DNA of 64,000 bases from Macrolepiota albuminosa (Eukaryota; Basidiomycota; Agaricomycetes; Agaricales; Agaricaceae): contig JAMWFC010000055.1 in NCBI GenBank assembly GCA_027475525.1, positions 1 through 64,000 of the forward strand, in the 5' to 3' direction. Made by a program: the position numbers and the translations under genes. Under the pieces are notes generated by a model, which saw only the letters and a program-made list of their open reading frames with translations, had not been told where the DNA came from and ran no database searches. Of the stretch, positions 1 to 12,555 are shown piece by piece. The first letter of the stretch is position 1. Each line of letters starts with the position of its first letter.

Positions 1-446
1 TAGTACTAGAATCGAATACCGATCTGGTTCTGCTGGTGTGACCGTAAGGCTACCTCTATACTTGACACTGTTTCAACCGGCCTGTTGCTCATACACCAGG
101 CATGGGCTGGCAAATCCCAAGGCCTCTACAGGGCCTCCCCAAAAAGCTCCTGCAAAATGCCCGCCCACACAACGCGCTGGTTCTCTGGGACCTCTGAAAC
201 GGTCCCCACCACCATCTCGGAGCAACAGAAACGGGGGGTGGTCAGTCTAGGGCAAGGAGGAAGATGTGGATGGGAGAGCAGACAGTCATTTGCGCGAAGG
301 TAGGCGCAGGACAGCTAGGGCCACTGGGGGCAGGCTCTGGGAGACAGCTGGGGCCCACCTTTAGAATGGGAGTATGACATTGTTCTGAAAGGGAAAGTCA
401 ATCACAGTAAGCAGAATGGCGCAGATACACTTATGTTGAATTAGCG
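1..446. other. Unassigned flank, no gene seen
   Basis: Moderate GC, no long reading frame, no recognisable domain and no clear repeat boundary. Two short overlapping frames in the first 300 bases have no recognisable content. It ends at the target-site duplication of the solo LTR that starts at 451. Confidence 0.4.
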
Positions 447-450
447 CCGC

Positions 451-1589
451 TGATGAGCCTGCATCGTGGCTGGCTACAGATAGCACCAATACCCACACCT
501 CACATTGGCCCACTAGTACCACCAGAAGCGCCACGCTCTAGCGCTTCCAGCGCTATTTTTCTCATATTTTTACACTAATAACTCGCAGCTACAGACTCCA
601 ATTACTCTCAGACCACTTTTTATGGCACCACTTATTCTTCGCACCACTATTGACACCTCACCGCACCTTGCCACTTGCACTCCAAGGCTACACATTTACA
701 CAGACACTTGGCATCAGTCAATCCAGCATAATGCTCTTAGCCAGTGGCAGCGCTTACAAGGGGAAATGATGAAGTATTTCCGTGACAGCATTATTATGGA
801 CCTTTTTACTATACAATTCAATTCACCGCATTTACTTACATTTTTATCAGTTCACCACCCTCTAGCGGCGCTTAACCTCTTAGCGTCGGCTAACTTTCTT
901 TACTATAAATACCTACTTTTTGTTAGTAGTACAGGGAATCAATTTGGCAGTAGCTCTTAGCGTCGGCTAACTTTCTTTACTATAAATACCTACTTTTTGT
1001 TAGTAGTACAGGGAATCAATTTGGCAGTAGGAATTGTATCCCAACATTTTGGTCTCCATACGCAACAGACTACCTCTTGTTGACCGTGTCAAGCAAGGGG
1101 ACTCTGCTCTAGTTTTCTATATCTCTCTCTCTCTAGCGCCTTGCAACTACGGCTTGGCTTTCGTGCTTAGATCCGCTAAGCAATCTCATCCTTTTATTAT
1201 TACGTTCTAGGTGCTAACACTTAGCGCCTCTTAGCGACCCTTTTTAGATCCGCTAAGCAATCTCATCCTTTTATTATTACGTTCTAGGTGCTAACACTTA
1301 GCGCCTCTTAGCGACCCTTTTCCGCACCTCTTAGCGCCTTTCTTAGCGACTTTCCCACGCTCTTAGCGCTCCCCCTTAGCAACTTTTAGCGCCCTGTAGC
1401 CACGTTTTGGAGCCATACGCAAGTGCCTCCAATTACCCACTTTCCTTGCCACCAACCTCTTGCCTACCGTGTGTTCTCTGGGACCTGTCCAGGACTCTCT
1501 CACACACTTAGCACGCCCAAAGCTATATCGGCTAAGTAGCTGCACTAGTGATAGTCCATGCAGCGTCTAGCTCGATTTGGGCGTCATCA
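451..1589 (+). mobile_element. Solo LTR related to the Element 2/3 family
   Basis: The block starts TGAT and ends GGGCGTCATCA, the terminus seen in reverse complement at the LTRs of Elements 2 and 3. It is flanked by the perfect 4-bp duplication CCGC (447-450 and 1590-1593). Subtracting two 77-bp duplications (877, 1167) leaves about 985 bp, close to the 939-953 bp of the related LTRs. It is rich in TTAGCG, as they are, and shares the GGGACCTGTCC-type motif near its end. There are no coding remnants inside, so it is most simply a solo LTR left by LTR-LTR recombination. The strand given is the family sense. Confidence 0.72.
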
Positions 1590-1839
1590 CCGCTACACAC
1601 TCCCAGTCAAGCTGGCGCCAGTATCTTGTGTCCCAGGCCTTCCACACGATCAGAGGTGCGACTTTATTGGTAGCAGGAGGCATCAGAGAATGTGTTGGTG
1701 TGCATGACATGGTTGAGTTTGATAATAAAAAATTTTTTCAATACATGTCAAGTCATGTGCCAGATCCCATGCTTGGACCTCAGTCCAGTCCACTGGCTAC
1801 ACATGCCTTGGAGGGTCTTGGCGCTGAAGGGGAGGGTGA

Positions 1840-2611
1840 TGTCACGACCCCCCCTTTTTGGGTCCATCTGGGACACCCCTCAAACTCCATCTGGGACTCT
1901 CTCTCCGACCCCACAAACGTGCCTTGCCATTACAACTACCAACACCGCCATCACACACATCAAAGGCCACCATCACCCAGCACCCTGGCAATCTGCATCA
2001 TGGACCCCGGGATCAACTGCCATCAAACTACGACCAACAATCGGATCATGCTACCTGCTTCCAGGCCATCACACATCACGACTCCCTCTGTGCCAATTGA
2101 TTGTGCACCCCACATGCGTGATCCTGCTATACAGTCCCCCTTCCGCTACTCAATGCCTCCTGGACCTTATCCCAGACACCCCAGAACCCCAGAGATTCAG
2201 ATCTGGCCCTGTAGTACTTATAGCATAGTTTCCCATTGTATTTGCTAGTCTTGATATTAACTTGAATTGTTGCATGCCCTTTACTTGACTGGTACGTGCT
2301 GACTGGCATGCTTTGACTGGCATGCTTGAATAATCGTGTGCTCTGAGTTTGGTACACACTTTGCAACTTACACTTTATTAACCCGGTCTCGTCTTAGAAC
2401 CCCCGGTTCTTGACTCGACCCCTACCCAGCTCTCAGCCTCTAACCCTAAAACCCCCGGATCCAGTCCCCTTCCCCGGGAGAACCCCCTGTCCACGTCTTG
2501 AATCCCAGAGTCCTAGCCCTGGAGTTCCAGACACTCGAGTATCCGTAGATCAAGTCTGCCTCATAAGGGCATTGCTTTCCCAGAAAGCCCCCAACTCAGC
2601 GGAACCTGACA
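1840..2611 (+). repeat. Putative solo LTR, TGTCA...TGACA
   Basis: The block opens TGTCACGACCC and closes CCTGACA, giving 5-bp inverted termini over 772 bp, a normal gypsy LTR size. No matching target-site duplication is visible (GGTGA against CCATG), so this may be one LTR of a decayed element or a chance pairing of ends. Open frames across it look like LTR sequence read through and carry no domain. Confidence 0.4.
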
Positions 2612-2655
2612 CCATGATACTTGAAACTTTGTAAGCCACATTGCTTTTTAAAGCA

Positions 2656-3078
2656 TCACTCACTGCAGTCAATCCTTTCATCAGCTGGCACTCCTACAAG
2701 ATCTGCAAAGCAATTCCACTTCTCTTTGATAATATTTCTACAAAGTTCAATTTCATCTGATATAGCCTTATAAATCCATAGTTCAAGCATTTTGTTGACC
2801 TTAGGGTGTTTCATTTGCTTTTCTTGCTTTGCATTTCCTGTTTGTTCTCTTTCCAATGCCTCAGTATATTGCATTCAATACCTATCCTCATTTTTCAGCC
2901 AGTCTGAAATCAATGATTGCTTGAAGCAAAGATTAGGATATATTTTGTTCCAATATACTGCTGTTTGGCTTTGACTCAACTTGTTTTGGTGATGCCAATT
3001 AAGAATTTTAATCCTCTGGTTAAGAGTTGCATTTTTAAAGATGAGTTCTTTCTTCTTCTGTTCTTCATATGGTTTCAC
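2656..3078 (-). pseudogene. pogo/CENP-B-type transposase, N-terminal remnant
   Basis: The reading frame on the minus strand is continuous except for one TGA at 2875-2877. The first half resembles a CENP-B N-terminal helix-turn-helix (LNQRIKILNWHHQNKLSQSQ, then YPNLCFKQSLISDWLKNE). The second half resembles the CENPB-type/Tc5 helix-turn-helix (HPKVNKMLELWIYKAI, then WNCFADLVGVPADER). This order is typical of fungal pogo-like DDE transposases, which cut and paste TA-flanked elements. The DDE catalytic domain that should follow is not recognisable downstream, so only about 140 codons survive. The surrounding DNA is AT-rich and CpG-depleted, which fits an old copy. Confidence 0.7.
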
Positions 3079-6000
3079 ATTGCAATTCTCAGGTCCTGTC
3101 TATACTCAGGTGAAAACTTGATCATTAAAATGACAACAGACTCTTACAATGCATTTTTTTCATGCCAACAGCTGTTTACTCCACTCTTATTATTAACACT
3201 GGTGCTAATGAAGACATTCAGATGAAAAATATAGAGAGTTTCAAGACCAACAAAGAATTTTTCAACCTCAATCTCAAGCTCAAGCTCAATCATTAAAGAA
3301 TACCTGACATGGCTAATATGTTGAGCATCAATGTTAACTCAACTTTTAATAGGCCATTTTGAAGCTACTGTTACATGCTCATTATCTTCAAGATCTTATC
3401 CTATCTTGATTAATCTTTTAGTTATTTTGTTAAGTTTTAATTGAGCTTTCAATTTTATATCTGATCACACTCTTTGATATTTTCACCTTTAATAGAGCCA
3501 AGCTAGAACCACCTGTTCAGCTAGAGGGCATATGTAACAGTTTGTAATTATGTAACCTTATTTGATACTTTTTTCTCATGTCATTCTGTTAATTAATCAC
3601 TTTCCTTAACTACTGCTTAGCTTTTGTTATATACTAAAACCTACATTATAATTGGTTAGCTTTCTTGCAATCAGGGATTTAATCTAGTTCACTACAGAAA
3701 ACTCTGAATTGTGTGCTGTGACTCTACTCATATCCAGTCATATCCAGTAGCTTTATATCACAATCATGTTATATAACTAAATAAAATAAAGGCTTATCTC
3801 TTCTTTTATTTTTTGAAATATTGATACAAACAACTTGAGAAGTTGCTTATTTCAGACATCTTTTTAATTTGAGGCCTTCTTGCATTTTCTTTTCATATAG
3901 CTTTTCACAGCCAGCTATTAGCAGCAAGATTTACAAATTCACAGGATATCTTGCCAGCCAAAAAGAGACTTTCACTATCAACATTGCTGCAAGTGACCTT
4001 ATTAATAATCTGAAAAAGCTAGTTAAAGCAGAGAGCAACATCTCATATGCTGCAAAATTGTTGCATATCTACAAGATTGATGAAATAAAAGGACAAATGC
4101 TAATACAATTATCTATATGCAAAACTCTATTACAATTGATGAGCTACAAACAAGCTATGTAGTAGAGGAAATAGATGTTTTAAGCATTAGAATAGAAGTA
4201 AAGATGAGAAAAACAAAAAAAAAACTTTGATTTTAATATTGCCATTGCACTTCCAGACAAACAACACTCCTGGTACTCATGACTATCATGCTCTTCTGAA
4301 GAGGTATGAGTCTATATCACAGTGCTTAACCCAGCAACCAGTAACAGCAATGAGGATGCATTTTATAATTGTGGTGCCAGAGAGAGCAAGTAAAGAACAA
4401 AGTTAATGTATTTTTACAATCTAAAACTCATGCTATCATCTTCACATCAGACCTTCTCTCAACTCTGCAAGGTAGAGACATATATAACATGTCAGCAAGT
4501 TCAATGTTGATCAGTCAAATGACAGCTATTCTGACACAACTGCATATATGCACAATAGATTCTGTAAATGTAGATGACATATAGACTCTCTTTGAAAGTC
4601 TTTTCTAGTTTTCTACTCTTTTGTACCAATGCATAGCAGAAGAAGCAACTCTTCTTTGTAGAGCATTTAAATTAAAAAAAAACAGATGTTATGCAGCATA
4701 TTATTTTGACTTAAAGCACTAATTGTAAAGTTGCAATACTAGATCTAAAACAGCTTTGCCAGTGAGATAAAAAAGTATTTCAAATTATTATGAATTTTTT
4801 TACCAATGAACAAATGTCTGCATTTCTCAAACTTTTAGTAGTGTTTTCTACTTAGCAAATCCTTACTATCAACTCTTTTCAAGAAGGTCTTTGACAAGAA
4901 GTTGCTACTACCAATCAGGGCTTTTGTCTTATCCTAGATGAGTTTAATTCACTCAACATCTTGGCAAAATGCCAAGAATCAGTGCTTTTGCAAACTATTC
5001 AAGATTTTATTTTAGCCAATGTTAACCTAGGTATTAATTGGACTATCCAGTACATTGTTGCCATCAGTTTTTTATTAGTTGGCATTGAGTCACCAGCAGA
5101 ACTTTCCTTTTTTAAATTCTATAGAAATGTCTGAAGATTTGATCCAATCAGCTTTATCTTTTTGATAAAATCTTGCTGGCTAGCAGCAGCCCTTTTAATA
5201 AGGCCAAGTGCATTGTTACAATGCTTTCTAGCTTTCTGATTATTCATGAGTATATAACTTGCTATTTTCAAGGTGAGATTATTTTTCTTGTATTTTGCAA
5301 GAATCAATCCAGTTAATATTATTTTCTCAAGAAAAAATGCAAATCTTCATTGATATGAATGTATGCTCTGCTATCTTTGATCTAGCTGGTCAATATTTTG
5401 GAACACTCAACTTCCTTTTTTTTTAGTAATCAATTCCAATAAAAGGATCTATACACACCAGCAGTGCAGTATAGCAGATTGAGTATGTCTTGCTGGTCAA
5501 GAACAAATATAAAATCTACTTGAAAAATCAATTGGTGTTTGTTCCATCATTGAGAGGCTCAAGCCACTGCTCAGAGAGGGACCTAGATTTAGCTGCAAAA
5601 TCTATCACATTCTTAGCACTTTATGCCTCAAAGGAGAGTTTCATGTTTCTATACCAGATCTGGACAATCTTGCTGTAGCATGCATTTTTCTGCAAGCACA
5701 CAATGTAGTGGCTTTATTCCATACTGGTTCTATAGCATATTGCTTTTTGTCTCCTGTCATGTATGATATCATTGCCAATCACATGTTTCCTATACTTAAA
5801 AATTGACTTTTCATTCCTGGTTTGAAATTTTAGCAGACTAGGTTCTTCTCCAAGCTTTGGCTGAGAGAACTTGTTCTATGCTGTGCATATTACATGGATT
5901 TTGCAAATGTTTTTTATCTATTAGCACAAACAATAGCATTGCTAAATGCAACATACAGGTTAACTGGTGGATACTTATAAAACACTGGCTCTTTGGTCAT

Positions 6001-8573
6001 GCAACTGTATTGATAGAGGCTTATGTCACTTCAAGACAACATAGATGTAATTTCTGGCTAAAAGCAGAGCAGTCAATTGGCATCAAAATGAAGATGTAGC
6101 AGTCAAGGCTTGAACAAGCTAATTTTGATCAAATGCAACTTTATGCCTCTAAACTAAAACATGTAAAGATATTGCTAGTCAATGTGATCTCAAGTGGTAG
6201 ATTTGACTTGCCTTTTAATGTGCCTTTAAAAACTGACACAACAGAATTCAATGCAATTGTAATCAAAATTTAGGAAACAGATCATGATAATCCAACTTTG
6301 CAATTACTTCAATATGCATGCACAGGTGATGACATCTGAATAACCATGGACAAGTATAGAAATTCAGAAAAAATAAGTAAAAATAGTATGAAACCTCACA
6401 CTTTAATCATTATTTCCTATCAAATTCTGTGTAGAAAAAGTGTACTTGCAATGTGAAAAGCTTACTATCAATTTTGAATTTCTTTCAATTAAATCAATTG
6501 TTACAGACCTTATAGGGCATCATGGTAGCCAGCATGATTGTTGTATACTTATGTATTTCACCATGGCATTCTATTTTTATGCTATCTTATATGAAAATTA
6601 TGACAACAACTTGAGAGATAGGTAGGTAGTATAGATAAAACATCTTTGGCAGAATGATATATGCTTCTTGATAGCATATTAAGGGGTTATCTGTGCCAAT
6701 AGGAAGTACTTTAAGCACACCAAATGCACCTTTTCTCAAAGCTAACATTGCAATTAGGCCTAGAAAGTTTATTTTTGCAATGCAGAAGTTGGCTAGTTAT
6801 AAGCTTTGCTAGTTGGTTGAGAGATTCTTGACACATGTTTTTGTATATTTTTCACATACTTATATATCTTTTTCTCTTTCTGGAATTATCAGGTTATGTT
6901 AAGAACAAATAACAGTCATAGCACTATTAACAGTCATAGCACTATTAACAGTCATAGCACTATTAAAAACATAGATATGGTGCATTGGATCAAGAAACTA
7001 CAAAATGTCAACTTTAACTGAGCATATTTGAACTACATTATCATCTTCTTATCCATACTAATCTGACAAACCCCAAAACTGTTCTTTGTCACCATATATT
7101 GAATAGAAGGCCTGATTGCAGGACAGCTCCATGTTAGATAAAGTTGAACATCAAGGATCAGAGTTAGATGCATAGTGCATTGAGCAGATAAAAATAAGCT
7201 CCTTGAAAAGGTCAGGCACTGCTTAAGCTTTGGCATGGATATAGACAGGCTACATACCTTGTATGACCTCTAGGAGATTTGCTTGAATAATAAGGAGAAA
7301 GCAACTGGTATGCTAATCCTAGTTTATTGCACATGTCAAAGCTAGCATATGGTGGTTCCATGAGATGGCTATTGTCACCATATATTTGTATGTCATAAGA
7401 ATAGTTGTTGAGGAAAATAATGTCTGACTCTGGGATATGACCTCAAAATCTGATCATATATGATAATTTTATGACATATGCCACATTCTACTATTTAATT
7501 TTTTCTTCTCTTGATATCATAATACTTTCTATAATGTTCAAAATGTTTCATCTATATAAAATGTGCACCTTTGCATAAAGTTTAAATCATCTCCAATTTC
7601 AAACTTCAGATGTGTTATTAATAAAAAATCACTATACATATATTTATCTAGGTCTCTGATTTCAAACTTCAGAATATATTTGTATTATATTCACAAATAA
7701 CATCATTCTGCAATATGCTGTGTCAGATTATAAGCATCATTGTAAGCAAATCTACCTCTAAAACTCTACAGTTTGCAAAGTTGAACAGCAATAACTGTCA
7801 GAGGACTTCTCATTTCTTCCTTTTTTTCACTCCTTATCTTTTCACTCTTCTTTTATTTATTCTCTTATTTCTTCTGTTATTCTCTCATTTTATTATTTCT
7901 ATTCTTTCAACACTATCTGTTAGTACTATTCTTAGCTCTTGAGGTGCTCTGATTCTTTAGCTACTATTCAGACAAGTGTGGGCCCTTCAGCACTGCTTTT
8001 AAACTGCTTAGATAAGCCAGAGTTTGCCTTTCTAACTTTCAAAGTCTGAAGTTTTCCTGCTTTATTTATACAATTGTTTATTTAGACAATTTTCAAGCTT
8101 TTAAGGTTTTGTTGTATTGTACAGTTGTTTTCCATGCTTCAGAGGCCCCAGAAATATCCAACCTAGCATAGGAAATACCTAGACTTGTTTTTTTTGGATT
8201 TTCCTCTATCAGGTAAATAATTATCATGATATTGTTAGTATATATTCTAATATGCTTTGAATCTCCTTTTGTCAGCTATGTGACTAAGCCATAGCCTCCA
8301 GAGATTTTTCTTACAATAACTATCACGTTTGGTTCAACAATATGAAATCTGCATTGCAATCAAAATCATTGTGAGATGTTACTTGTAGACAAAACAAATA
8401 TTTACTAAAACCTCCCAATGAATTCTCAGAAGCTATAACTACTCCGTATATTAGCAGTGGTGATTCTGCATTGACTGTTAAGAAGAAAAATCAAGAGTCC
8501 TGAAACATAATCTAGTCCAAACCCTACTTCATATGAAAACAAGCTCATGAAAAATATGAGTGCAGAGTAGGAC
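3079..8573. other. AT-rich, CpG-depleted decayed DNA without genes
   Basis: No frame longer than about 100 codons and no domain I recognise. CG dinucleotides are nearly absent: in reading I noticed them only near 8326 and 8444. TG and CA are abundant. This pattern is expected of old repeats that have lost methylated CpG by C-to-T change. Short open stretches (for example 3869-4162, 5857-6099 and 6440-6625, plus strand) may be dead transposase fragments, but I cannot assign them. Confidence 0.6.
6911..6964. repeat. Perfect 18-bp tandem repeat, three units
   Basis: Three identical copies of AACAGTCATAGCACTATT sit in direct tandem at 6911, 6929 and 6947. This is a small minisatellite in non-coding DNA. 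Its period differs from the 77-bp duplications, so it is probably genuine. Confidence 0.9.
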
Positions 8574-9350
8574 ATCACAATGGTATGTGTCATACATTGT
8601 ATAGGAGCTTGCTTTGTGCCATATCATATATGTTCAGCAGAGTCTGCTACACTGGAGCAGAGCAGTGCCCACAGTGCCATAGAATACAGAGCCATGAATG
8701 TGTCACAATGTGCTATATGATATGATCCAGTAGATCAATAAAAGGCAGGCACACACATGTGCATGCAGGCCTGGCAGATGCCAGCAAATACTAGTGAATG
8801 TCAATGTGCATTAGCAGCTGCTAGCAGGCATCAGCCCATAAGTGAAAACCTCCTCCATTGATGGTCGTCATAGCATAAATAAACCTTTCTTAAGGGTTTC
8901 CACTTCCCTTCCCACTTCCTTCCTCTCCACAATAACTCAAGGCTGCACATCTCTCCTTCCCTCCTTTTCCCATCTTCAACATCAGTGTATGTCCATGAAA
9001 GGGCCCTGCAGACCTATACAGGCCTATGCAAGCCATCAGCAGACATCCACGCAGACCTATGTCGACTAACTCAAACCTATGTGAGCCCACACAAGCCTGT
9101 GCAGAGCATCAGCAGACATCTACAAAGGCCTACACAGGTCTACAGAAGCTGGTTGGATCAAAAAAAAAAGGTAATTCTTCATGCCCACTGTATGTCTGTA
9201 GAGGGGAATCGAATCCCCAGCCTTGAGGAAGCCTCTGGCAACAGAATACACTGACAATTTAACCGTTGCACCACAGGTCTGTTACTAATAAATAAAATTA
9301 AAGATTGAATAACACAATGAACAGCCACCCACCTACGTCCCTGCAGGTCC
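8574..9350 (-). repeat. Dispersed repeat R, copy 1, with tRNA-like head
   Basis: The reverse complement matches 46591-47345 along almost its whole length, with substitutions and small indels. Read on the minus strand, it has near its head a tRNA-like block (about 9285 to 9195). That block has an A-box-like TGGTGCAACGG and a perfect T-arm-like stem GGGGA/TTCGATT/CCCC as a B-box. A body rich in CAGCAGAC and AGGCCT motifs follows. It resembles a tRNA-derived SINE or a non-autonomous element with internal Pol III promoters. The solo LTR X1 begins directly after its head end. Confidence 0.6.
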
Positions 9351-9354
9351 CTGT

Positions 9355-10219
9355 TGATAGGCTTCTACTTGGACTGAGCACATCAAGGAGCATACTACAG
9401 GCCTATGGACACAGGCCATATTTGAGACTCTAGCGATCCTCTTGGACACAGGACACCATGGGCCTTAACACTCAATTATAGGTGTTGTTTATCAGTCTAA
9501 ACCACCACTATTAAACCTTATACACACAGACCTGATATTTAAATCTATCAGAAGATAGTACAATGTTTAGCGCTAGAATTAGCGCTCATGGCGTCTATTG
9601 AGGATTTTCTGACCATACCCTGGAATGACCTGATCAATTAAATTACATCAAAAAGTGAGCAGACTCGTACAATGTCTAAGTAGTTTTAAAGTCGCCGTTG
9701 GTCACCATTATCCATGTGCTACAGGTCATCATTGACAGGTGGCTGTTAGCTACAACCATGAGGAGAGGCACTAATTGGTAGCACCACAAATAGACTTGTT
9801 GTTAGAAATACAGTAGCGCATAGTATAAAAACTAGCTACTTTACATGTACATAAAAAAACGAATTGTAAGCTCTTAAGCACCCAGTTATATTTAGTGTTC
9901 AAATTGTGCTAGCTCTGCCTGACTTTGTCACTAAGTTAGGCACTAGCTTTGTCTATCTTGTCTTTATTGTTTACAGTGCCACCTATAGGCACATTGTGCT
10001 GCGCTACTTGTTTTTTTCTCTTTATCTTTGCTTAAGCTACGGTGCTTACCATTTGCTAGGTAGCATTTGAGGCACTATCATCTAGCGCATTGTTCTATCA
10101 CATCTGCTCAAGCACACCAAGACTCTGTCAAGACTCCTCACAACTATATATGCCAGGCGCTAGAGACAGCGTTGTACTGCGTATATGTCCAGCACACCCA
10201 ACCACAGTTGGCATCATCA
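9355..10219 (+). mobile_element. Solo LTR X1
   Basis: Starts TGATAGGCTTCTAC and ends GGCATCATCA. Near-identical ends recur at X2, X3 and X4 further right. Flanks are CTGT (9351-9354) and GTGT (10220-10223), a 4-bp duplication with one change. It is shorter than the roughly 1.07 kb of X2, consistent with an internal deletion. It interrupts an unidentified minus-strand gene remnant that continues at 10225. No internal coding region of an X element occurs in this window. Confidence 0.72.
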
Positions 10220-10224
10220 GTGTC

Positions 10225-11110
10225 TTACCTGCAAGAGAAACATTGGTTTGCAGAGTTTCTATACAGCCACTGAGCATGTTGACTTGAGTCTGGTAGCGAC
10301 AGAAGAAGTCCTTAATACATGGTAACCAGCTCTCTTTAGCCATGACAAACCCATCCCACACCTGCATCCCAACATTCTACAATGCTTTCTGAAATCTATT
10401 CTTCATCCTATCTAAACAGCTCTCTACTCCTGTCATTATACCAGCTACAATGTCCTTACTGTGACTAAACTTCATTGCTTACTCCTTGCCCTTTCTCTTG
10501 ACCAGAAGAGGATTCACTAGGCAGTTGGAGGTCGACAATTGGAATGGATGGACAAATGGTTTTGATGGTCCTATGATTGGACTAGCTAGTTTATCTGCTA
10601 ACTATTGGTTAGCTATTTGAGCAGAAAAAATTTTTTATACTGTCATCACTCTCAATAATTATTACTAACTTCTTTCTTAGTAGTTTTTTCCTCTTTCTCT
10701 TGTTACTGGGCTTGATGGTTTTCTTGACAATTGTCACGCTGCATGTTTGTTTGCAAATGAGCCAGCAGAGATTGTATGCAGTGCTGTTCTTTGTCCTGAC
10801 ACACTATAGCTGCTTACTCATGCAATATTGGCAAGAGAAGTTGATGTGCTGTCCTCAGATACCTGCTCAACAGCATTCCTCTGGTAATTTCTCTCTTTAA
10901 TATCCTGCCTTCTTGTTCTTCCTCTTCCTCTTCATCCTCATCCTTGTACTTCTGCTCCTCCAGTATTGGATGGCTACTAGGAAGTGGATGGTTACCAATA
11001 TAACTCACCTGTTTTTGCTTCTTGGAGATTGATGACAGACTAAATGAAACTCCTGCTGCCAGAGGACTCAGTCGTTTTTTCTTCTTTGAAATTGATAATG
11101 GACCAGACAA
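10225..11110 (-). pseudogene. Unidentified degenerate gene, truncated by X1
   Basis: Minus-strand coding-like stretches with stops between them. The upstream part (11110-10814) has lysine-rich segments, including ISKKKKR, and an acidic run KDEDEEEEEEQEG. The downstream part (about 10480-10228) reads through VWDGFVMAKESWLP and ends at a GT splice-donor-like site right at the X1 border. I do not recognise the family. It could be the gag-like or accessory protein of a decayed element. Open patches in the same order on one strand support a former gene; function is unknown. Confidence 0.3.
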
Positions 11111-11689
11111 ATCTTCTGCTGCCAGTCTATGACTTATCTAGTCTTCTCATGCCGGTGCCATTGACAAACCGGCCTTGGTTGACAGATCAGGTTATTCTTT
11201 GCCCCTACTTTATTCTTCTCTCCTTCTGCTCTTCTGGGACCATTTCTTTGCAGCGTCCTTTAACTGCCTGGTTATATTCTCGTTAGAACTTGCTCTGGAG
11301 TAGCGGAATAACTTTGTTGATGAAACTTCTCCTGGTATCAAGGAGGAGTTTCTTGTCACTCTGAACCTGGCTGATTGTCAGCCACATGTCAGTCTACGAG
11401 ACAACTGTTAGTGCATGTCTATTAGGCAGGAGTGCTTGCATCTTACTAGGTCCTTCAGCTGTCCTTTGAGTTGATGCAGGTCTCCTCTACAAGCAAGGTA
11501 TAATACTTAAACATTCATGTTAACAACTTGTTGGTGAAGTTCTTGATTAAACATGGCAGATGGAGGATTAAAAAAACAGATGAGAACTTTATACAAAGCA
11601 AGTTCTGAAAATAAATATTACATGACCCTGTTTAAATTACAAAAGAGATTTGATTTATTGCTTGACAACCCTTACTTTGTTTATCTTAC
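11111..11689. other. Unassigned AT-rich spacer
   Basis: One short plus-strand frame at 11044-11286 overlaps the degenerate gene antisense and has no domain. Otherwise nothing is recognisable before the SINE-like units that begin near 11690. Confidence 0.4.
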
Positions 11690-12165
11690 AGTTTAGTAAA
11701 TAACAATTAGCTAAGCAGATCAAAATTGCAGAAGTCTTAATGTTTATTGCACTAAGTTTATCTTACAGTTTAGTAAATAACAATTAGCTAAGCAGATCAA
11801 AATTGCAGAAGTCTTAATGTTTATTGCACTAAGCAGGAATTAAACCTAGTACAAGCTACAAGGAATACCAGTTTAGATTATTCCACTACACAACATGTTC
11901 TTAATAGATACTACTAAGGTGTAAATAAATATCAAAAATAGATATCATGTTATCCTGTTTAAATTACAATCTTACTTTGTTTATTATACTATGTAGTAAA
12001 TAACAATTAGCTAAGCAGGTCAAAAATTCTAGATAGTTTGATATCAATGCACTAGTGAGAGTCAAACCTGTCTACTGCAAGACACAATAAATACTATTGA
12101 TAATATTTTACTACACTATAGATACTTACTGAATACTGCTATGATGTAAATAAATATCAGTCTAA
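11690..12165. repeat. SINE-like units left of the Helitron
   Basis: Two related units begin near 11690 and 12001 with the shared core TAACAATTAGCTAAGCAG. A third resumes at 44525-44700, beyond the Helitrons. After subtracting the 77-bp duplication at 11679, spacing is about 180-220 bp. Each unit contains, on the minus strand, a B-box-like GGTTTGACTC or GAGTTCAACTCC and an A-box-like TGTAGTGTAGTAG, suggesting a tRNA-derived SINE. The sequence AAATATCAGTCTAA just before 12166 recurs intact at 44680 followed by TATTCC, which gives the empty Helitron target site. Confidence 0.5.
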
Positions 12166-12555
12166 TCTATATAGAATGCGACGACTTTTGTGGGAATTTG
12201 ATGTGATGACTAAAAATTTGTCAGCTGAGTCATCCATGACTAAGGCTGACAAATAGTTGTCTTTTTCATCTCTTTTTCGGTCAGTTAGAAAAAAAAATTG
12301 TATATTAAATGTGTATATTAAATATTTTACTGTATGCTATCTCTCGGACACATGTGGAAGGTGTCCGGAGTTTGTGGATGTGGCTGAGGCCAAAACAAAT
12401 ATTTTACTGTATGCTATCTCTCGGACACATGTGGAAGGTGTCCGGAGTTTGTGGATGTGGCTGAGGCCAAAACACGATTTAGTGGACACCAGTTTTCACG
12501 TCTCGCGTATTTTTAAACCAAACAGCATCAATTTTTCCATGGTTTCAACGTTGTA

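Noticed and set aside
622..960. 112-codon frame
   Set aside because: Lies inside the solo LTR 451-1589 and reads through a 77-bp duplication.
1577..2248. 223-codon plus-strand frame and overlapping frames
   Set aside because: They run across the end of one LTR and into a second LTR-like block, with no domain and biased composition.
6440..6625. Possible KDZ or Tnp2-type transposase fragment
   Set aside because: Too short and no decisive motif. I could not place it in a family with confidence.
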